From Pseudomonadota bacterium (GTDB lineage: Bacteria > Pseudomonadota > Gammaproteobacteria > Xanthomonadales > Xanthomonadaceae), in contig JAEWNY010000116.1 in NCBI GenBank assembly GCA_023461075.1, positions 1 to 31,539 of the forward strand: a stretch of 31,539 bases of DNA. The letters are read 5' to 3'. Made by a program: the position numbers and the translations under genes. Within the stretch, counting starts at the first letter, position 1; each line of letters starts with the position of its first letter. Positions 28,782 to 31,539 of this stretch are shown here, piece after piece. The notes beneath the pieces are model-generated. The model had not been told where the DNA came from and did not search any database. It worked only from the letters and a program-made list of their open reading frames with translations.

Positions 28782-28921
28782 GACGACACCTCAAGGCTGA
28801 AGTGGCATTCCCTCGCAGCGACCATACGCGCCATGGACGGCGCGTATGAGCCTGCATGGATGTATTCACGGCGTGTCGCGAGAGGGCAAGGCCGCTTCCG
28901 CAACCCAATTGCGCCATCCAT
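28778..28921 (-). CDS. Possible 47-residue ORF between imuB and dnaE2
   Basis: An ATG at 28921 opens 47 codons that fill the imuB-dnaE2 gap. Its TGA (28778-28780) overlaps the dnaE2 TTG start. The product is Arg- and Ser-rich (MDGAIGLRKRPCPLATRREY at its start) and matches nothing I know. A weak GAGAT lies about 12 bases upstream of the ATG. It could be a leader that feeds ribosomes to the weak TTG start of dnaE2 by stop-start coupling, or just open frame in GC-rich DNA. Confidence 0.25.
   Translation of the reverse strand: MDGAIGLRKRPCPLATRREYIHAGSYAPSMARMVAARECHFSLEVSS
28823..28848. repeat. Perfect 10-bp inverted repeat in the imuB-dnaE2 gap
   Basis: CATACGCGCC and GGCGCGTATG flank a 6-base spacer, 42 bases before the dnaE2 start on the minus strand. 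There is no U-tract, so it is not a simple terminator. As RNA it forms a strong stem; as DNA it is a symmetric site. A role in setting the DnaE2 level or stabilising the transcript is possible. Confidence 0.6.
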
Positions 28922-28935
28922 ATACAATCGCAATC

Positions 28936-30381
28936 TCACGCGAACCACCCCTGCAGCATCCAGCCGCCCTGCTCGCCCGGCGGTGCGAAAGCCCAGGCCT
29001 TCTGTCCGGTTGAAAGCTGCAGCACGTAGTAATCGCGGCGTGCGTCCTCGCCATCCCACCAACCGCTTTCCAGGCGTTCCGGTCCGGCGATGATGCGCGG
29101 ATGGGCATCGTGCAAAGGGATCGGTCGCGGCAGCAGCCATGACGGTCGCAACGAAGCAGGCATCGATGCATCGGCTTTGCCCTCGCCTTCCTGCACGCGC
29201 CGCCATGCACGTTCCGGGCGCGGATCAGGCGTGCATTGCAACTGGTACACCGCCTCATCGCCCAGCCGTGCCCGCAGGCGCTCGCGCAGCTGCGGCCATT
29301 CCTGCGCCTGCTGCGGGCGGGCATCGAACAGGTCCCGGCTTGCAGGCACGAACGGCGGCAAGGATTCGGCCAACAACCGCACACCCACCACAGCGCGTGG
29401 AATCTCGACACGCTCCAGCCGGTTGCGTGCCAGCTCGAACAGCAAAGCAGGATCGCGTTCGGCGGCCAGCAGACCGACTTCGACCCGCGTCGCCTCCGGA
29501 GTCTTTTCGCCGATGAAACCCTGGCGTTCGTGCTCCAGCAGCAACTCGAAACCTTGCACGCCTTCGTCGCGGATCGACAGGAAGGTGACGAGGTCGGCCA
29601 GCAGCCTCTTCAAAGGGAACAGCAGGGCCTCGCGGTTGTCGGTCTCGAAACCCAGTTCCACCCGCGCATCGAAACGGTCCGGTGGCTGGTAGAGCTGCAG
29701 CGCATCCTCGCGCTCGCCGTACAGCGCATCGACATGCTCCAGCAAGGCCGCGCCGAAACGCCTGCGCAAGCCGTCTCGGGGCAAGGCGCGCAATTGCGCA
29801 AGCCGACGCACGCCCATCTGCGACAGGCGGGATGCGGCATCGTCGGGCAACAAGGCCGCCTGCAGCGGCACGGCATCAAGGGCCGATGACATCGCCGGCA
29901 GCGATTCGATCGCCAGGCCGTCCCGCACGCCAGCCAGCACCCGCGCTGCGCGCGGCGTGGGTGCGAGCGCGATGCGGTGGCCGAAGCCGAGCAGCTGCAG
30001 TTCATCGCGCAACCTTTGCTCGAAGCGCGGCCACGGCCCGAACAGGCGGAAGCTGGCACGCGCCTCCAGCACCAGGGCATTCGCCCATTGCATCGTCACC
30101 ATCGAACTGTGGCGATAAGCCCAGGCGGCAAGGAACCGGTGCCAATGCGGCACGTCGGCGGCCTGCAGGTCTTCGCTCTGCAGGCCTTCGCACAGCGTCT
30201 GCGCGGCCGCGACCTTCATGCCGATGCGCACGCCGGCCTGGCGCGCACTCGCATTCGCCGCCGCCACCCGACGCAACATAGACTGGCCTTCCAGAAGTAC
30301 CAACGGTTGCGCTGGATCGGCACGGCGACGCTGCATGGCGTCGATGGCGAGGTCCGTGAGCAGGATGCAGGCGTACAACAT
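28936..30381 (-). CDS. imuB: ImuB, Y-family polymerase-like mutasome protein
   Basis: This is a 481-residue protein of the ImuB family: a Y-family polymerase relative lacking the catalytic carboxylates, which acts as a hub linking the beta clamp, ImuA and DnaE2. The N-terminal CILLTDLAIDAMQRRR replaces the usual Y-family acidic motif, and LVLEARASFRLFGPWPRF matches the family's LFGG region. Palm/fingers remnants, a thumb-like HhH (GVRRLAQLRALPRDGL) and a little-finger region follow. The segment SRDLF (348-352) sits where ImuB proteins usually carry a clamp-binding QxDLF-like motif. It begins nine bases after the imuA stop. A 154-bp gap precedes dnaE2. Confidence 0.93.
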   Translation of the reverse strand: MLYACILLTDLAIDAMQRRRADPAQPLVLLEGQSMLRRVAAANASARQAGVRIGMKVAAAQTLCEGLQSEDLQAADVPHWHRFLAAWAYRHSSMVTMQWANALVLEARASFRLFGPWPRFEQRLRDELQLLGFGHRIALAPTPRAARVLAGVRDGLAIESLPAMSSALDAVPLQAALLPDDAASRLSQMGVRRLAQLRALPRDGLRRRFGAALLEHVDALYGEREDALQLYQPPDRFDARVELGFETDNREALLFPLKRLLADLVTFLSIRDEGVQGFELLLEHERQGFIGEKTPEATRVEVGLLAAERDPALLFELARNRLERVEIPRAVVGVRLLAESLPPFVPASRDLFDARPQQAQEWPQLRERLRARLGDEAVYQLQCTPDPRPERAWRRVQEGEGKADASMPASLRPSWLLPRPIPLHDAHPRIIAGPERLESGWWDGEDARRDYYVLQLSTGQKAWAFAPPGEQGGWMLQGWFA

Positions 30382-30390
30382 CGCAATGGC

Positions 30391-30996
30391 TTAATGCAGT
30401 GCAAAGGCCTGCGTGGGCGCCGCGGCTCCACGACATTTGCGCACCCGCCACTGTCCCTGCATGCAGTGCAGGCGCAAGACCGCCGGCGATGGATTGGCCG
30501 CGTGCTTGGCATCACGCAAGACAATCCCGATGCTGCTGCCGGATTGCGCCGCCACCTGCAATCGCCTCAGCGCGTGCGCATCGCCGGTATGCGGCCAGCC
30601 CAGCACCACGTCGCAACTGCCACTGCGCAGGCATTGCTCCATCGCCCACAAGGCATCGCGCGGTGCGGCATCGAGCACGGTCATCGCGTCCAGCGGCATG
30701 CCCTGCCCTCGCCACGCCGGCGCATACGGTACATAGGGCGGCGCCACCAGCACGATACGGCCGCCGCGCCGTGCCACCGCGGAGATCATCGGCAGCAACA
30801 GCGCCAATTCACCGACGCCATCGTGCGGAATCAGCAATTCGCTTAAGGCGTTACGTGGCCAACCGCCACTCGGCAACAACGCATCAAGCGCGGCATGGCC
30901 GGTCGGCTCGGCCTCGGCCTTGGTGCGGGCGGAACGACCGGCATGCCAGACGCTGCGCGCATCGATCAGTTCCTGCAGGGCCGGCACCGCACTCAT
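30391..30996 (-). CDS. imuA: ImuA, RecA/SulA-like mutasome protein
   Basis: This is a 201-residue ImuA: a truncated RecA-fold protein needed with ImuB and DnaE2 for damage-induced mutagenesis. Family landmarks are PTGHAALDALLPSGGWPRNA, then ELLIPHDGVGELALLLPM in place of a true Walker A, and VLVAPPYVPYAPAW. The conserved helix SSIGIVLRDAKHAANPSPA precedes a short basic tail. ATG 30996 overlaps the lexA2 stop by four bases, so translation is coupled to the repressor gene. imuB begins nine bases after its stop. Confidence 0.92.
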   Translation of the reverse strand: MSAVPALQELIDARSVWHAGRSARTKAEAEPTGHAALDALLPSGGWPRNALSELLIPHDGVGELALLLPMISAVARRGGRIVLVAPPYVPYAPAWRGQGMPLDAMTVLDAAPRDALWAMEQCLRSGSCDVVLGWPHTGDAHALRRLQVAAQSGSSIGIVLRDAKHAANPSPAVLRLHCMQGQWRVRKCRGAAAPTQAFALH

Positions 30997-31539
30997 GCGT
31001 CCCGCACCAGGCCACAGAACAGGCCCTCGATGGCGAAGTCGCTGCCGGCGGGGATCTCGATCGGCGCATGCGCCGGGTTGCGTGGCAGCAAGCGGAGCGT
31101 CTTGGACGTGCGTTCCAGTCGCTTGATGGTCACCTCGCCGTCCAGCCTTGCGACCACGGTCTGGCCATGGCGCGCATCTTCGGCACGTTTCACCGCGACC
31201 AGGTCGCCATCGAGGATGCCGTCATCGATCATCGAATCGCCCTGCACGCGCAGCAGGTAGTCCGGACGGGTGGAGAACATCGCCGGATCGATGCGCAGTT
31301 CGCGATGCACGCCGGCATCGGCACCGATCGGCACGCCGGCCGCGACCCGACCCAGCACCGGCAGCCGCAACGTGTCTTCATCGCCATGACGCCTTTTGCG
31401 TGTGACCGGCAAGCGGATGCCGCGTGCCTGTCCCGGCAATACCTGCAGGTGCCCGCCCTGCTGCAGGCGCCTGACGTGCTTGTGCGCCGCGCAGGCCTGG
31501 GCGAAACCGAACGCATCGGCGATCTGTTGCAGGGTCGGC
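30993..31539 (-). CDS. lexA2: LexA-type SOS repressor LexA2 (5' end beyond the window)
   Basis: The last 181 residues of a LexA repressor are present; about 25-30 N-terminal residues lie outside the window. The visible N-terminal part is the winged helix (PTLQQIADAFGF, then AAHKHVRRLQQGGHLQVLPG). The self-cleavage site is Ala67-Gly68 (numbered from the first visible residue) in GRVAAGVPIGAD. The catalytic dyad is Ser102 in VQGDSMIDDGILDGD and Lys139 in GEVTIKRLE. It belongs to the LexA2 class found at the head of imuA-imuB-dnaE2 operons and represses that operon until RecA-stimulated cleavage. Its operator is not in this window. It overlaps imuA by four bases. Confidence 0.93.
   Translation of the reverse strand, partial: PTLQQIADAFGFAQACAAHKHVRRLQQGGHLQVLPGQARGIRLPVTRKRRHGDEDTLRLPVLGRVAAGVPIGADAGVHRELRIDPAMFSTRPDYLLRVQGDSMIDDGILDGDLVAVKRAEDARHGQTVVARLDGEVTIKRLERTSKTLRLLPRNPAHAPIEIPAGSDFAIEGLFCGLVRDA

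Noticed and set aside
30993..31539. LexA operator within the window
   Set aside because: The promoter of lexA2 lies beyond the right edge; no convincing LexA-type palindrome was found inside the operon.

Overview
This 31.5-kb window is GC-rich chromosomal DNA, most likely from a gammaproteobacterium of the Lysobacteraceae/Xanthomonadaceae (Lysobacter, Luteimonas, Thermomonas or a relative). The grounds are the lexA2-imuA-imuB-dnaE2 cassette, the GNAT-minC-minD-minE order with a TTG-started minD, a bacterial ACE-like M2 peptidase, and the protein sequences as I recognise them. The genus cannot be fixed by eye. I found no rRNA, tRNA, insertion sequence, prophage or CRISPR array. Genes are packed tightly, many joined by 1-4 base start/stop overlaps.

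Left part (1-6.8 kb). A compact plus-strand operon encodes an SPFH/band-7 membrane protein, a small membrane protein, an Arc-type ribbon-helix-helix regulator, two tandem DUF4177 proteins, an exported alpha/beta hydrolase and a membrane PH-like protein. An 11-bp-spaced GATATC repeat lies upstream. An M15 peptidase follows. Convergent genes encode an AlkA-type glycosylase, a DUF423 membrane protein and a membrane-anchored SRPBCC protein.

Middle part (7-21 kb). A NarL-type two-component pair (minus strand) is divergent from GNAT-minC-minD-minE, which is followed by an HExxH protein. Next come a DMT exporter, the M2 peptidase, and an envelope-modification module: a PAP2 phosphatase and an EptA/MCR-like phosphoethanolamine transferase, divergent from an OmpR-family regulator and histidine kinase. 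The shared promoter region holds a perfect 11-bp-phased direct repeat. The kinase frame has no stop where its domain ends and runs antisense into a Bcr/CflA-type efflux gene.

Right part (21-31.5 kb). A TATAAT-driven tandem glycine riboswitch precedes gcvP, which ends at a clear terminator. The rest is one minus-strand DNA-damage operon: lexA2 (cut by the window edge), imuA, imuB and dnaE2, then an AlkB-like dioxygenase and a GIY-YIG/T5orf172-like protein joined to dnaE2 by a 3-base gap and a 4-base overlap. The co-transcription of error-prone synthesis, direct base-damage reversal and a nuclease-like protein is the most interesting arrangement here. A 47-codon ORF and a perfect hairpin fill the imuB-dnaE2 gap. 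The SPFH/Arc/DUF4177 operon is the second candidate for an undescribed system.
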